Shown piece by piece: positions 32,621 to 42,378 of a stretch of 64,000 nucleotides of DNA. Position numbers and translations under genes: made by a program. The notes under the pieces were generated by a model that was not told where the DNA came from, did not search any database, and saw only the letters and a program-made list of their open reading frames with translations. Source of the stretch: Paenibacillus albidus (lineage in GTDB: Bacteria > Bacillota > Bacilli > Paenibacillales > Paenibacillaceae); the NCBI RefSeq assembly GCF_014644435.1, contig NZ_BMKR01000027.1, forward strand, positions 31,968 to 95,967. Reading direction: 5' to 3'. Position 1 is the first letter of the stretch; each line of letters begins with the position of its first letter.

Positions 32621-33552
32621 CGGAACAGCGCAAGGTCACTACAGGACATTTATTGGCTTTACTTACGATTCTCATCTGGGGTACGACTTTTATCTCCACC
32701 AAAATCCTGCTCATCGACTTTACGCCCGTGGAGATTCTGTTCTTCCGCTTCCTGATCGGATACGTGGTTTTGTTCATGCTCTATCCGCGCCCTCTGCGGA
32801 CGGCATCTTTTAGAGAAGAACTGCTGTTTATGGCGGCCGGGTTATGCGGAGTTACCTTATATTTTCTCATTGAAAATATCGCACTGGTCTATACACATGC
32901 CGCAAGCGTAGGCGTAATTGTATCGATTGGTCCCTTTTTGACGGCGGTACTGGCGCACTTCTTTTTGAAGGGGGAGAAGCTGCATACACGATTCATCGCC
33001 GGATTCGGGGTTGCCCTCACCGGGATTATCCTTATAGGGCTGAATGGCAGTTTGATCCTAAGACTCAATCCGCTTGGCGATTTGCTGGCCTTCCTGGCTC
33101 CTGCAGTCTGGGCGGTCTATTCCGTACTGATGCGCACAATCAGCCAGCGGAACTATTCCACCATCGGGGCGACCCGTAAAGTGTTCTTTTATGGACTGTT
33201 ATTCATGACCCCTGCCTTGTTCCTGTTCGAATTCAACCTTGACTTTACACGACTCACGAATATGGTGAATCTATCCAACCTGCTATTTCTTGGCCTGGGC
33301 GCTTCTGCTTTGTGTTTTGTAACCTGGAACCGGGCTGTCGGCCTACTGGGTGCGGTCAAAACAAGCGTGTATATTTATCTGGTGCCAGTCATTACCGTGG
33401 GGGCGTCGGCCTTGATTCTACAGGAGAGGATTACCTGGGTGACGGTGCTGGGAACGGGACTGGCGCTTGGGGGATCGCTGATTTCGGAGGGAAAGTCCAA
33501 AATAGCAACTACTAGCGATAGGGATACGCCTTCTTATGTAGAATCTGGATAG
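32617..33552 (+). CDS. EamA/DMT-family transporter
   Basis: A 311-residue membrane protein with ten predicted helices in two EamA repeats (first: LLALLTILIWGTTFISTKIL; second: LNPLGDLLAFLAPAVWAVYS). Exporters of this kind remove amino acids, purines or drugs; direction and cargo cannot be read. The ATG overlaps the stop of the AraC gene. The C-terminal tail is soluble and short. Confidence 0.88.
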   Translation: MTEQRKVTTGHLLALLTILIWGTTFISTKILLIDFTPVEILFFRFLIGYVVLFMLYPRPLRTASFREELLFMAAGLCGVTLYFLIENIALVYTHAASVGVIVSIGPFLTAVLAHFFLKGEKLHTRFIAGFGVALTGIILIGLNGSLILRLNPLGDLLAFLAPAVWAVYSVLMRTISQRNYSTIGATRKVFFYGLLFMTPALFLFEFNLDFTRLTNMVNLSNLLFLGLGASALCFVTWNRAVGLLGAVKTSVYIYLVPVITVGASALILQERITWVTVLGTGLALGGSLISEGKSKIATTSDRDTPSYVESG

Positions 33553-33557
33553 TGAGC

Positions 33558-33830
33558 TCAGAAATCCTTGTGTTTTATAACATCAATCATCATCAAAGCC
33601 CCGATTCGATATCCCTCTACAAAAGCTGCCGCTGTATGCATTGAATTCAACTCTCCGACCCAATCCAACATTTCTTCAAGTTGTTCAAAATCATCTTTTG
33701 ATAAGCTCGTTTGATATATTTGCATGGCATCACTTAATTTTTTATTTATCTCCTTAGCTCTAGGATCACAAGATTTCATCGATTCATTGGGACGTAAGTT
33801 CCCGTAATATAAGTCTTCCAAGATACTCAT
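33558..33830 (-). CDS. DUF6809-type small protein
   Basis: A 90-residue helical protein, SILEDLYYGNLRPNESMKSC then an acidic/hydrophobic helical part (KDDFEQLEEMLDWVGELNSM) and FVEGYRIGALMMIDV. The start and the FxxGYRLGxxLM-like end fit the DUF6809 family common in Firmicutes, of unknown function, often in defence or mobile regions. ATG 33830 preferred to an upstream in-frame start at 33851. Convergent with the EamA gene. Confidence 0.75.
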   Translation of the reverse strand: MSILEDLYYGNLRPNESMKSCDPRAKEINKKLSDAMQIYQTSLSKDDFEQLEEMLDWVGELNSMHTAAAFVEGYRIGALMMIDVIKHKDF

Positions 33831-34032
33831 CTTCCTATCTCCCTCCCACATTGAATATTCAATTCAAGTGTACATCGTCCAATGCAGGATATTGCTATTT
33901 ATGCGATATTCGCATGGGATATATTAGATTTTCACAAAAATAAGGCTCCCGTGATCACTCACAAAAGCCTCATTTGAATTCACTGCAATGACGACTCCGT
34001 CAACATGCTGGTCAGATCTGGCACATCATAAC

Positions 34033-34073
34033 AGAAAAAGATCATTCCCTCTAAAGAGGAATGACCTTTTTCT
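34033..34073. terminator. Strong bidirectional terminator
   Basis: AGAAAAAGATCATTCCCTCT pairs with AGAGGAATGACCTTTTTCT around an AA loop, giving A and T runs on both sides. It ends the ArsR/SRPBCC operon. A weaker hairpin (AAATAAGGCT / AGCCTCATTT) lies at about 33939-33976. Nothing else is seen in this gap. Confidence 0.85.
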
Positions 34074-34122
34074 CCGTTCCTTACTGTCTATAGCTTAACG
34101 TTTTCGCCAGGCGTTCTAACCT

Positions 34123-34641
34123 TTAACCCTTCTGCCCGATGGACTCCAAATGCTCATCCAGTCTGTTCCAGGTATCCGTAATGCCCTCCATCATGCCCAT
34201 ATCCAGTACCTGCTGCAGTCCTTCAACCGATGCATATTCCCCGCGGTTAATGACCTTTGTTCCGCCATCTGTATCGATAAAGGTCAGTGTAACGAGCGTT
34301 TCCGGCATATTTTCCGCCACATTGCCTTCTGCATCAGAGAAATAATCCACATACACGATCTTCTCAGGTTCGGCGATTTCACGGTACACAGCCTTGCCCC
34401 ATGATTCCATGCCATAGTATTCGCCCTGATTCTTGTCCTCGCACTTCATGCAATAATGCCAAACTCCGCCTACGCGGAAATCCAAGTGACATACCGGAAG
34501 CGTCCAGCCTCTCGGCCCCCACCAATGCTTCAGATGCTCCGCCTGCGTGAACGCCTGGAACACCAACTCACGAGGGGCATTGAATTCACGCTCCAGTACA
34601 AGCACCTTACCCTCTACCTTGGATACTATTTGATTCGTCAT
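34123..34641 (-). CDS. SRPBCC (AHSA1-like) domain protein
   Basis: A 172-residue START/Bet v1-fold protein (LVLEREFNAPRELVFQAFTQ, HLKHWWGPRGWTLPVCHLDF, RVGGVWHYCM, WNRLDEHLESI), the AHSA1/YndB-like group that binds hydrophobic ligands in a cavity. It lies 74 bp downstream of an ArsR gene on the same strand, the standard ArsR-SRPBCC pairing. Function beyond ligand binding is unknown. Confidence 0.9.
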   Translation of the reverse strand: MTNQIVSKVEGKVLVLEREFNAPRELVFQAFTQAEHLKHWWGPRGWTLPVCHLDFRVGGVWHYCMKCEDKNQGEYYGMESWGKAVYREIAEPEKIVYVDYFSDAEGNVAENMPETLVTLTFIDTDGGTKVINRGEYASVEGLQQVLDMGMMEGITDTWNRLDEHLESIGQKG

Positions 34642-34715
34642 TATTACATCCTCCTCGAATCATGTGTTGGTCACAAAAGTCCTGCCACGGTCTTACGTAA
34701 ACAATCATTTCCAGC

Positions 34716-35054
34716 TCAGTCTTGCTGCTCTTTTCCTGTTTCCTTGCCCTGCAGTTTCTGCAAATAGTCATCCAGGCGGTCGAACCGCTCCTCCCAGATG
34801 TCGCGGTAGCTCATCAGCCAATCGTCCAGCTCCTGAAAAGGCTCCGGCCGTAACCTGTAGATCCGGCGATTGGCGTCCACCTGAGCTTCCACGATGCCAG
34901 CCTCACTTAATACACGCAAATGTTTGGAGGCTTGAGGCTGACGCAGCTGCAGCCGTTCGGCGATTTCCCCTACGGTGAGCGGGTGTTCGCGCAAAAGCTC
35001 AACAATCTGCAGACGGTTAGGCTCTGCCAAGGCACTCATGACTTTAGCATTCAT
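34716..35054 (-). CDS. ArsR-family regulator
   Basis: A 112-residue winged-helix regulator: SALAEPNRLQIVELLREHPL, TVGEIAERLQLRQPQASKHL, SEAGIVEAQVDANRRIYRL, typical of the ArsR group paired with SRPBCC genes. No Cys metal site is present. It controls probably the downstream SRPBCC gene and itself. Confidence 0.88.
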   Translation of the reverse strand: MNAKVMSALAEPNRLQIVELLREHPLTVGEIAERLQLRQPQASKHLRVLSEAGIVEAQVDANRRIYRLRPEPFQELDDWLMSYRDIWEERFDRLDDYLQKLQGKETGKEQQD

Positions 35055-35203
35055 GCTTATCCATCCATTCTTTGCTGCAAAAGCGCGCGTCCTGCGTTTA
35101 GTGCTGGGATTAGTATTTCCTTGCTAAAATCAATATACCACATCAGGAATATTCCTGTAAAGGAATATTAAAAATAAATTTTCCCACCTGGAATTAATAA
35201 ACG

Positions 35204-35245
35204 ATGTCCGGGAACTCCGAATACAGGATTCCCGGACATTTCTTC
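35204..35245. terminator. Terminator with perfect 11-bp arms
   Basis: ATGTCCGGGAA (35204-35214) pairs with TTCCCGGACAT (35229-35239), with T-rich sequence after it on the + side and AT-rich on the other. It lies downstream of the second ArsR gene. Confidence 0.75.
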
Positions 35246-35335
35246 TTGACTCTGAGCAAAGGCCACTGCTTCAAGACTTCTACACTTTATAAACCATCGA
35301 AATATCACACAATAATAATTAATATTATTGTTCCT

Positions 35336-35626
35336 CTACCCCAAAGCCAGCAGTTCACAAATCTCCGTGACCACTTCTTCATTCACCTTGCAGATGAGGA
35401 ACTTGCCCTTCTTCTCGGTGGTTATCAGTTCTGCATTCACCAGTTCCTTGATATGATGCGACACTGTCGGTGCGCCAATATTCAGGCAGGAGACGATATC
35501 GGCCACACACAGTCCGCCGCCCGCTTCAAAGCTGGCTTCGTGGGACTCCGCGATTTTCAAATATAATTCCAAGCGATTCTCATTCGACAGGGCTTTGAAG
35601 ACCTTTGCCATTTTTTTGCTATCCAC
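35336..35626 (-). CDS. ArsR-family regulator
   Basis: A 96-residue winged-helix protein: VFKALSNENRLELYLKIAES, CVADIVSCLNIGAPTVSHHI, KELVNAELITTEKKGKFLIC. Two Cys (CVADIVSC) flank the HTH, but the classical ELCVCDL arsenic site is not complete. Start is GTG 35626 or ATG 35611; the site is weak. It follows the ketopantoate-reductase-like gene on the same strand by 105 bp and may regulate it. Confidence 0.85.
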   Translation of the reverse strand: MDSKKMAKVFKALSNENRLELYLKIAESHEASFEAGGGLCVADIVSCLNIGAPTVSHHIKELVNAELITTEKKGKFLICKVNEEVVTEICELLALG

Positions 35627-35731
35627 AACACAGCAACCCCCATCAAACCAACGTATTATTCAATAAACATCAAATAATTCTAGCTTATCGAGGAGTTGGT
35701 GTCAATTTGGAGCCGACCGGCCGGATTGCGC

Positions 35732-36679
35732 TCAACCCTGCCACTGCGGGGCATTACTTACAAGCTGATCCCAGTTCGGAGTCGGAATGCCCGCCCGCTC
35801 TTTCAACCTATTAAAGGCTTGATGCAGCAACACCATCTCCGCCTCGGACACCGCTTTATCGCTGAGCAGAATTCGGCCAAGCGGAGTTCCCGTGATTATT
35901 TTTAGCCCCACATAGAATAGCTTCCGCTTTTCGCGGGTGAGTTGGTTCTGAACGGCAGGTACCACTGTATAACCAAGGGTCTCCAATACCCGATGCGCTT
36001 CATCCAATGCATTAACCACCAGATTTAGCATCTTCTTGCTGCCTGCAGCTTGGCGCAGATTACCGCCGGTAGCAGGAGAGATGAGATTCAAGGGCAGGAT
36101 CAACACCATATGACTGTTCAGCCACTCCTCCATATCGGAGTGATAAGTCACTGTATATTTAGCATTCACAAAAGCCCGGTCGATCACCGGACGCCAGGAC
36201 AGTTCCTCGCCCAGCCCCCCAATGGTCATCTGTCCCTTAGGACCGCGAATACAGATCATTCGTCCGTCCTCTCTCCATCCAGCGCTGGCTTGGAACCCGA
36301 AGGCTACTTTTTTCTCGGCCGGACTGTTCATCTGCAGGTAATCAAACATCTCGCCGGGACTCGCATTGTTCCCCACGATCACCACATGTTTGCTCTGATT
36401 CACGGCCAGTGTTGGCAGTACCGCCTGGAAATCGGAATATTTCATCACCACGAAAATAAGGTCGTACACATCCTCCGCCCGCAGCTCCGGGATTACCTTC
36501 ACCTTATCTACCGTAGTCCGCATCTGAAAATAATGCCGGATCACAAGCCGGTCCTTCTGCAATTCCGCAAGCCGCCGCCCTCTAGCCAGCAGGGTCACGT
36601 CATTGCCGCCCCGAACCAACACATGGGCTAGGTAACTGCCCAGAACTCCCGCGCCATACACCAATATTCTCATTTCCAA
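35732..36679 (-). CDS. Ketopantoate reductase family (PanE/ApbA-like) protein
   Basis: A 315-residue NADPH-binding oxidoreductase: GAGVLGSYLAHVL dinucleotide motif at the start, then VVMKYSDFQAVLPTL and VVIVGNNASPGEM. The conserved Lys/Glu positions of true ketopantoate reductase are only partly matched (IVGNNASPGE instead of LQNGxG), so it is a paralogue with uncertain substrate. AGGAGG serves either TTG 36679 or ATG 36673. Confidence 0.8.
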   Translation of the reverse strand: MEMRILVYGAGVLGSYLAHVLVRGGNDVTLLARGRRLAELQKDRLVIRHYFQMRTTVDKVKVIPELRAEDVYDLIFVVMKYSDFQAVLPTLAVNQSKHVVIVGNNASPGEMFDYLQMNSPAEKKVAFGFQASAGWREDGRMICIRGPKGQMTIGGLGEELSWRPVIDRAFVNAKYTVTYHSDMEEWLNSHMVLILPLNLISPATGGNLRQAAGSKKMLNLVVNALDEAHRVLETLGYTVVPAVQNQLTREKRKLFYVGLKIITGTPLGRILLSDKAVSEAEMVLLHQAFNRLKERAGIPTPNWDQLVSNAPQWQG

Positions 36680-36848
36680 GTTGACCTCCTGATTTGTTTT
36701 CAGAACCGAATAATAATTTTACATTTTGATAACTATCGAATTGATTGTAACCTGGAAAAGACTTCTCTGTCAATTTTCCGTTTGTTTACTTCAGCGTAAC
36801 CTCGCCTTAACCTCTTCAATTGGGGTTCATGTCATCTTATCGGAAAAT

Positions 36849-36887
36849 ATATAAGTTCTTGTCCCGAGCAAAGGACAAGAACTTATA
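36849..36887. terminator. Perfect 16-bp hairpin after the YesN-like gene
   Basis: ATATAAGTTCTTGTCC (36849-36864) and GGACAAGAACTTATAT (36872-36887) are fully complementary. On the minus strand it is followed by ATTTTCC, so it probably ends the sugar cluster transcript; it might also be an operator for the divergent gene. Confidence 0.65.
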
Positions 36888-36940
36888 TCTATTCTCGTAA
36901 ATCACGCCCCCACTCCTGATCAGCGGCTGAGTAATGACCG

Positions 36941-38557
36941 TTATATCTGTTTGCTTTTATATTGCGTGGGTGTAAACCCGGTGTAACTCTTGAACAATTT
37001 GCAAAAATAGCGATAGTCGGATATGCCGATAGCCCCGGATACTTCATAAATTTTCATCGTCGTTCGCTCGAGCAACTCGCTCGCCTTTTCCATCCGTACC
37101 CGATTCAAATAATCCGATACGTTCTCTCCAACCTCTTGCTTAAACAGCTGACCTGCATAGGAAGGATGCATGTGAACAAGCTCAGCTAGCTCTCCTACCT
37201 GCACATCCTCTTGATAGTGCTCACGTATATAACGGCACATTAATTGAATTTCCTTGCGCACAGTGGCTAGCGGCTGAATGTTGCTATCCAGCCATTCCTG
37301 AATGACATGTATCGTTCCTTCCCACCATGCACAGTAATCTGTCCATGTCTCCAACCTGTCGATCCGGGCTAAACGCGGAGTGACTGATGTTGGCAGCTTC
37401 AACAAACCTGGATGGAAGATCTGCTTGGTTAACCGCAGTAGATCAGCTGGATGAATCGCAGGGTTGGAGAGCTTGATCATCACAGAGACCGCCTCGAGGA
37501 ACAGACTGGCATCCTCTCTCTGCAGCGCCTTGACTATGCTACCTATCCAGTCCCGAGACAGCTCCGCATCAAGTCGCTTGAATGCTGCAGCCTGTTTGCC
37601 TACAATGGGCGAACTGGCATTATAGAAATACGCAGACAGCTCATCCAGTCCTTCTCGCATAACGTCAGCAATCTGTCTTATAGACAAAGACTGTTTGCTT
37701 AGTTCCCTTACCTTCCCAACCTGAATAAATCCCCTGACAGGCTCAAATAGCTTTAAAGCCTCAAGAACGGTCAACGCCATCTGGTTCAACTGAAAGCCTT
37801 CGAGCGGTTGTCTGGAACCGATCAGCAGACATAAACGGTTTTGACGGATCGGCAGCATGATCAACCGGTTGTCTTTACCGATCGAGCGCTGGTCCAATCT
37901 CATTTCCAGCGCTTCACCTAATTGACTTTGAAGCTGTGCATGTTCTACTTCAGAATGGTGTTCAGTCTCCTCGTCATCCACAGGCATGCTCCACCCAAGG
38001 GTCAAACTCGCTAAATAACGGGCTTTCGATATTCCTTCGAACCATTCCTCAGGCATCGTCCGGACATAGCTGGCTCCATCGTCATTCATCAGACGATCCA
38101 TCCACTGACGCTTATTCGTCCAATCTTTTTCCCATTCGAGCTTATTCCGCATCTCAAGCTTCTGATGAACATCCATCTCCTGCTCAATTTCTTCGGCTAC
38201 CTTGCTGCAAGCCTCCAGAATCTGTTCGGGTGTCTGGGCCAACTTGATCAAATAATTGTTCACACCGAGCCGAATGGCTTGCTGCGCGAATTCGAACTCC
38301 CCATAGGCTGTCAAGATAACGATTCGAATTCGAGGCCATCTTTTTCGCACATAACCGGCTAGTTCGAGCCCGTTCATCTTCGGCATAGTTATATCCGTCA
38401 GCAGCAGATGGGGCATATCCCGCTCTATCATCCGGATGGCTTCTTCTGCACCCGAAGCTGCTCCAAGAAACTTAAACCCTGCATCAGACCAAGGAATTCG
38501 TTCTGAAAATCGTTCACGAACCCACTGCTCATCATCCACCATGAGAAGCTTCAGCAT
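36941..38557 (-). CDS. AraC-type response regulator, YesN-like
   Basis: A 538-residue response regulator: receiver domain with D9/D10 (MVDDEQ), phosphoacceptor Asp in LLLTDITMPKMNG, T in ILTAYGEF and K in LIKLAQ; a long middle region (about 140-430); and a C-terminal AraC double HTH (VGELAELVHMHPSYAGQLFK; IYEVSGAIGISDYRYFCKLF). It lies 27 bp downstream of its YesM-like kinase and presumably activates the upstream transporter genes on sensing a plant oligosaccharide. Confidence 0.92.
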   Translation of the reverse strand: MLKLLMVDDEQWVRERFSERIPWSDAGFKFLGAASGAEEAIRMIERDMPHLLLTDITMPKMNGLELAGYVRKRWPRIRIVILTAYGEFEFAQQAIRLGVNNYLIKLAQTPEQILEACSKVAEEIEQEMDVHQKLEMRNKLEWEKDWTNKRQWMDRLMNDDGASYVRTMPEEWFEGISKARYLASLTLGWSMPVDDEETEHHSEVEHAQLQSQLGEALEMRLDQRSIGKDNRLIMLPIRQNRLCLLIGSRQPLEGFQLNQMALTVLEALKLFEPVRGFIQVGKVRELSKQSLSIRQIADVMREGLDELSAYFYNASSPIVGKQAAAFKRLDAELSRDWIGSIVKALQREDASLFLEAVSVMIKLSNPAIHPADLLRLTKQIFHPGLLKLPTSVTPRLARIDRLETWTDYCAWWEGTIHVIQEWLDSNIQPLATVRKEIQLMCRYIREHYQEDVQVGELAELVHMHPSYAGQLFKQEVGENVSDYLNRVRMEKASELLERTTMKIYEVSGAIGISDYRYFCKLFKSYTGFTPTQYKSKQI

Positions 38558-38584
38558 GCTGCACCCTCCTTCTGCAATAGCCCT

Positions 38585-40309
38585 CTATTCTCCATTTTCT
38601 CTAGCAGGGAGATGAATGGTAACCATAAGGCCTTCATCCGGTTCTACATGAAAATTCAAACCATACCGAAAACCAAATGTCATACGAAGCCGTTCCTGCA
38701 CATTGCGGAGTCCAAGATTGTTCAGACCTTTGGAAGGATTAGATGTTTTCGGTTTCTCCATCAGCGATGCAAGCCTCTCTAATTCAATGCCCGGTCCTGT
38801 ATCGGAAACCTCAAGAATCACAAGATCTGCACTTTCATATTTCCCAGTCACAATGATGTGATTTACCCCATCTTGATTCAGGCCGTAAAAGATACTGTTC
38901 TCTACTAATGTAATTAGTGTCAGCTTTGGAATCGGTGTACCCCAAATGATCTCCGGCACTGCAATGTCCATCTCGAACACATTGCCATACCTGAGGTTCA
39001 TAATCTGAACATATCTTTCCAATTGCTGCAGTTCATCCCCGACCGTCACAATATCTCCAACCTTGTCTGTCGAGTATTGCAGCAGCCCCATGAGTGAGCG
39101 GATCATCTCAGCCATTTCTTGCGTTTGCCCGGTTTCCCCCAAGCAATATATGGCATTAAGCGTGTTGTTTAAGAAGTGGGGATGAATTTGGGATTGGAGC
39201 ACTTTTAGCTCATGATGCCGCTTCTTCTCTTCCGCTTCCCGCAAATCGTCAAATAACGATTGTATATTGCCCATCATACGGTTAAAGCCGTCACCAATAT
39301 GCGTAAACTCATCGTTACGCTTCAGCTTGATCCGGGCTTCCAGATCCCCCCGTGCAGCCGCCTTGAACTGACGTGTAATGGCCGTCACCGGCTTGCGGAT
39401 GTAGTTCGTAATCCAAACGGATACGATTACCGCTAATAGGATGGCAATTAAAAGCACAAATTCCAACTGGTGTTTAAGAGAATCTAATAAAGGAAAGGCT
39501 TGGGACTCTTCTATCACGGAGAAGATGACCCAGTCCCAGCGATTCTGATTACTGCTAAGTACGGTATAGTTACCAAAAGAAGTATGAACCGTGTTATAGG
39601 AGGACACGCTCGTTAGGGTTAGCGAACGCAAAGCCTCTTTCATTTCCAAATGATTCTGATAGGTTTTCGGATATTCGAGATACGTATTCGTCGATAAGAA
39701 TTCTCCAGAATGCGTGTATAGATAAATACGGCGCTGCTCGTCTTGTATAATCCGCGGCCCCGTTAGTGCACTTAAATTTAAGTCCAACGCAATGACTCGG
39801 TTCTTATCAATTTGCTTGGCAACTGTAATCACGGAGCGTTCGTTGACAGGATGCGGTGGACTCCACCAAAGGCCCGTTTTCCCAGTCTGAGCTTTAATCT
39901 CCTTGATCCGCTCCGGGGGAACGAAAAATTTATAACCATAGGGAGAGCTGATGTGTACTTTGTCATTTTCGATTAAATAAATACTATGGATCTGTTCCTG
40001 ATGGTAGATCATGATGTTATCAATCAGCTGCGAATAGTCGTCTTCATTCATTGTATTGTAGAGAACCGGAGTGGAGAGGAAAATGAGCTGACTCTGCAAA
40101 GAGTTCATCAAGGTTTTAATAAAATCTTCAACCTGTACGACAGAGCCTTGAAGCACTTTATTGTTGTTCTGCCTGATCGGCTCTGACAGTCGTTGATATC
40201 CAAAAAAAGCGATGACCAGAAACAATATAATAACTGAGAGAAAGGTTAGAATGAAAAGCTTGGTACTGACGCTGGAGGTGAAGCGTCCCCTTGTGCGTAG
40301 ACGAATCAT
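38585..40309 (-). CDS. Sensor histidine kinase, YesM-like
   Basis: A 574-residue membrane kinase: helix at about 18-40, extracytoplasmic Cache-type sensor (about 45-275), second helix (LLIAILLAVIVSVWITNYI), HAMP, His-kinase region with HPHFLNNTLNAIYCLGE, N-box VENSIFYGL and G-box DTGPGIELE. Partner of the YesN-like regulator. It lies 107 bp after the permease gene with a hairpin between, so it is probably expressed at lower level than the transporter. Confidence 0.92.
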   Translation of the reverse strand: MIRLRTRGRFTSSVSTKLFILTFLSVIILFLVIAFFGYQRLSEPIRQNNNKVLQGSVVQVEDFIKTLMNSLQSQLIFLSTPVLYNTMNEDDYSQLIDNIMIYHQEQIHSIYLIENDKVHISSPYGYKFFVPPERIKEIKAQTGKTGLWWSPPHPVNERSVITVAKQIDKNRVIALDLNLSALTGPRIIQDEQRRIYLYTHSGEFLSTNTYLEYPKTYQNHLEMKEALRSLTLTSVSSYNTVHTSFGNYTVLSSNQNRWDWVIFSVIEESQAFPLLDSLKHQLEFVLLIAILLAVIVSVWITNYIRKPVTAITRQFKAAARGDLEARIKLKRNDEFTHIGDGFNRMMGNIQSLFDDLREAEEKKRHHELKVLQSQIHPHFLNNTLNAIYCLGETGQTQEMAEMIRSLMGLLQYSTDKVGDIVTVGDELQQLERYVQIMNLRYGNVFEMDIAVPEIIWGTPIPKLTLITLVENSIFYGLNQDGVNHIIVTGKYESADLVILEVSDTGPGIELERLASLMEKPKTSNPSKGLNNLGLRNVQERLRMTFGFRYGLNFHVEPDEGLMVTIHLPARENGE

Positions 40310-40361
40310 ACAAGACCGCTCCCTTATCCGATGCCGACCTTATTGGAGAGAAAGGGTACAG

Positions 40362-40384
40362 CAAAGCCCCCGAGAACCGAGGGC
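40362..40384 (-). terminator. Intercistronic hairpin between permease and kinase genes
   Basis: GCCCCCG (40364-40370) pairs with CGAGGGC (40376-40382), one mismatch, within AAGCCC/GGGCTT context. Read leftward it is followed by TTTGCTG. Likely a partial terminator or mRNA end point lowering kinase expression. Confidence 0.4.
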
Positions 40385-40416
40385 TGTGGCTTTTAGCCAA
40401 TATTATAGCATGATCA

Positions 40417-41310
40417 TTACCCCTTAACCGAACCTAACAAGGCGCCTTTGATAAAATATTTTTGCAGAAACGGATAAATGACCAGAAGCGGTAGAGTCGC
40501 CACAACCACTACAGCCATTTTAATGGTTTCCGGAGGCAGTGTATCCAGAGCCAACGAATTCACTGACAGCTCCGTACTCACATTCGGTGTTTGAATCATG
40601 CTTCTGAGCACGACCTGCATCGGCATAAGCGTCTTATCTGAAAGATAGAATATCCCTTTGAAGTATTCATTCCAATGCGTAACTCCATAGAATAAACCTA
40701 TGGTTGCCATAATAGGCGCCGATAGTGGAAGGACTATGCGAAACAACGTAGTGACATCACCGCAGCCATCCACCTTTGCTGCCTCCTCTATTTCCGGTGG
40801 AAGGTTCTCAAAATACGTTTTGACGATTAACAGGTTAAAGGTAGATACCATGCCTGGAATCACAAGCGCCCACACTGTATCGTATAAACCGAGACTTCGC
40901 ACCAGAATATAAAGAGGAATAATACCGCCGCTAAAAATCATAGTAAAAACAAGCCCCATAAGGATAAAATTCCGACCCGGCACCGCCTTTTTAGAAAGAG
41001 GATACGCCAGCAGCGTTGTGACGGCCATATTCAATACCGTACCCACAACAGTGATGAATACCGTTATTTTTAGAGCCTGGGGAATACGCGCGCTGCTGAA
41101 TATTTCTTTATAGGCTTGGAAGGTAAAATGCTCAGGCCAAATGATGAATCCGCCATTCTTCATGACCTCCATATAAGGAGTTACTGAGACAATTACGACG
41201 TAGTATAGAGGAAACAACGTGAGTAGGGCAAACAAAGCCAGAAACGTGTAAATCGCCCCGTCAGCAATCTTATCTCCCTTGGACTTCTTAAGTACGAACA
41301 TCCGATACAC
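40417..41310 (-). CDS. Carbohydrate ABC permease, LplC-like (CUT1)
   Basis: A 297-residue permease with six helices and the EAA loop (EIEEAAKVDGCGDVTTLFRI). The C-terminal LQKYFIKGALLGSVKG is typical of LplC/YtcP-type sugar permeases. It follows the LplB-like gene by 21 bp. The heterodimer with the next protein imports an oligosaccharide; no ATPase gene is in the cluster. Confidence 0.9.
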   Translation of the reverse strand: MYRMFVLKKSKGDKIADGAIYTFLALFALLTLFPLYYVVIVSVTPYMEVMKNGGFIIWPEHFTFQAYKEIFSSARIPQALKITVFITVVGTVLNMAVTTLLAYPLSKKAVPGRNFILMGLVFTMIFSGGIIPLYILVRSLGLYDTVWALVIPGMVSTFNLLIVKTYFENLPPEIEEAAKVDGCGDVTTLFRIVLPLSAPIMATIGLFYGVTHWNEYFKGIFYLSDKTLMPMQVVLRSMIQTPNVSTELSVNSLALDTLPPETIKMAVVVVATLPLLVIYPFLQKYFIKGALLGSVKG

Positions 41311-41331
41311 CCTCCTTTACACGCAGGCAGC

Positions 41332-42294
41332 CTACCATATACCAGAACCTCCTACTTTCTTGGCCAGCTTGTTTGCGCCGATAACCAAAATGAGTCCAAC
41401 CAAAGATTTGAAAACCCCCATTGCTGCAGCAACACCAAACTCCAGGCGTTCAAAGCCGTAGCGGTAAACCCATGTATCCACGATGTCTCCTACGTCATAC
41501 ACCCGAGCATTCAAGAAGATGAACACTTGATCGAAGCCTGCATCCAATATGCCGCCGATCCGAATAATCAGCAGGAGAACGAATACATCTCTGAGGCCGG
41601 GCAAAGTAATATGCCAGAGCTGGCGCCATCGTCCGGCTCCGTCTACGACGGCAGCTTCATATAGTTCCTGATTAATGGATGCCAGAGCTGCCAAATAAAT
41701 GATTGCTCCGAATCCTGTATTTTTCCATATTTCTGTAAGCACCAGCATCGGCCTAAAGAAATTCTTGTCTGCCATTAGATCAATTTGTCCCCAGCCCATA
41801 TCACGTACAAACGTACTTATTAATCCGGAGCCTGGAGCGAGAAAAGAAAAGGCTAATCCATATACAATAACCCAGGACAAAAAATAAGGTCCGTAGGTGA
41901 TGGTTTGGACCGTTTTTTTGAACCAACGAACTCTCACTTCGTTTAACATAAGTGCGAGTATAACATCGGGAACCATGTTCCCTATAATTTTGTAAATACT
42001 GATTATCAGCGTGTTTCTCATAATTTGCAAGAATTCAGGATTATCGAAAATGATACGGAAATTATCAAAGCCAACCCAGGAACTTCCCCAGATCCCCTTC
42101 ATTAAGTTGTAATTTTGAAAAGCAATCAAGGTTCCGGCCATGGGTACATAGTGAAACAGAATATAATAGATTAGTCCCGGTACCATCATGAGATAAAACC
42201 ATCTGCTGCGGTAAACGGAGCTTAGTTTCCCCTGCCTCCAAGGGCGTGAATCAATCGATTTCTTTTCCCGCGCAGCTATGGGTTCCGCCGCCAT
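41332..42294 (-). CDS. Carbohydrate ABC permease, LplB-like (CUT1)
   Basis: A 320-residue permease (FYLMMVPGLIYYILFHYVPM, ELYEAAVVDGAGRWRQLWHI as the EAA loop, GFERLEFGVAAAMGVFKSLV). ATG 42294 lies 8 nt from AGGAGG; earlier in-frame starts overlap that site. Partner of the LplC-like permease. Confidence 0.9.
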   Translation of the reverse strand: MAAEPIAAREKKSIDSRPWRQGKLSSVYRSRWFYLMMVPGLIYYILFHYVPMAGTLIAFQNYNLMKGIWGSSWVGFDNFRIIFDNPEFLQIMRNTLIISIYKIIGNMVPDVILALMLNEVRVRWFKKTVQTITYGPYFLSWVIVYGLAFSFLAPGSGLISTFVRDMGWGQIDLMADKNFFRPMLVLTEIWKNTGFGAIIYLAALASINQELYEAAVVDGAGRWRQLWHITLPGLRDVFVLLLIIRIGGILDAGFDQVFIFLNARVYDVGDIVDTWVYRYGFERLEFGVAAAMGVFKSLVGLILVIGANKLAKKVGGSGIW

Positions 42295-42327
42295 CTCCAT
42301 CACCTCCTAGCTCAATCTTTGGTGGAA

Positions 42328-42367
42328 GGCAGAAGGAAACCCTTGATAGTTCCAGGCTTCCTTCGCC
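42328..42367 (-). promoter_or_regulatory. Hairpin between binding-protein and permease genes
   Basis: GGCAGAAGGAA (from 42328) pairs imperfectly with TTCCTTCGCC (to 42367). Hairpins at this position often stabilise the binding-protein mRNA or end part of the transcripts, giving excess binding protein. Confidence 0.4.
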
Positions 42368-42378
42368 AGCTTGAGTTC

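Noticed and set aside
36050..36631. Rightward 193-codon frame opposite the ketopantoate-reductase-like gene
   Set aside because: Antisense to a clear gene; His/Gln-rich composition without domain features.
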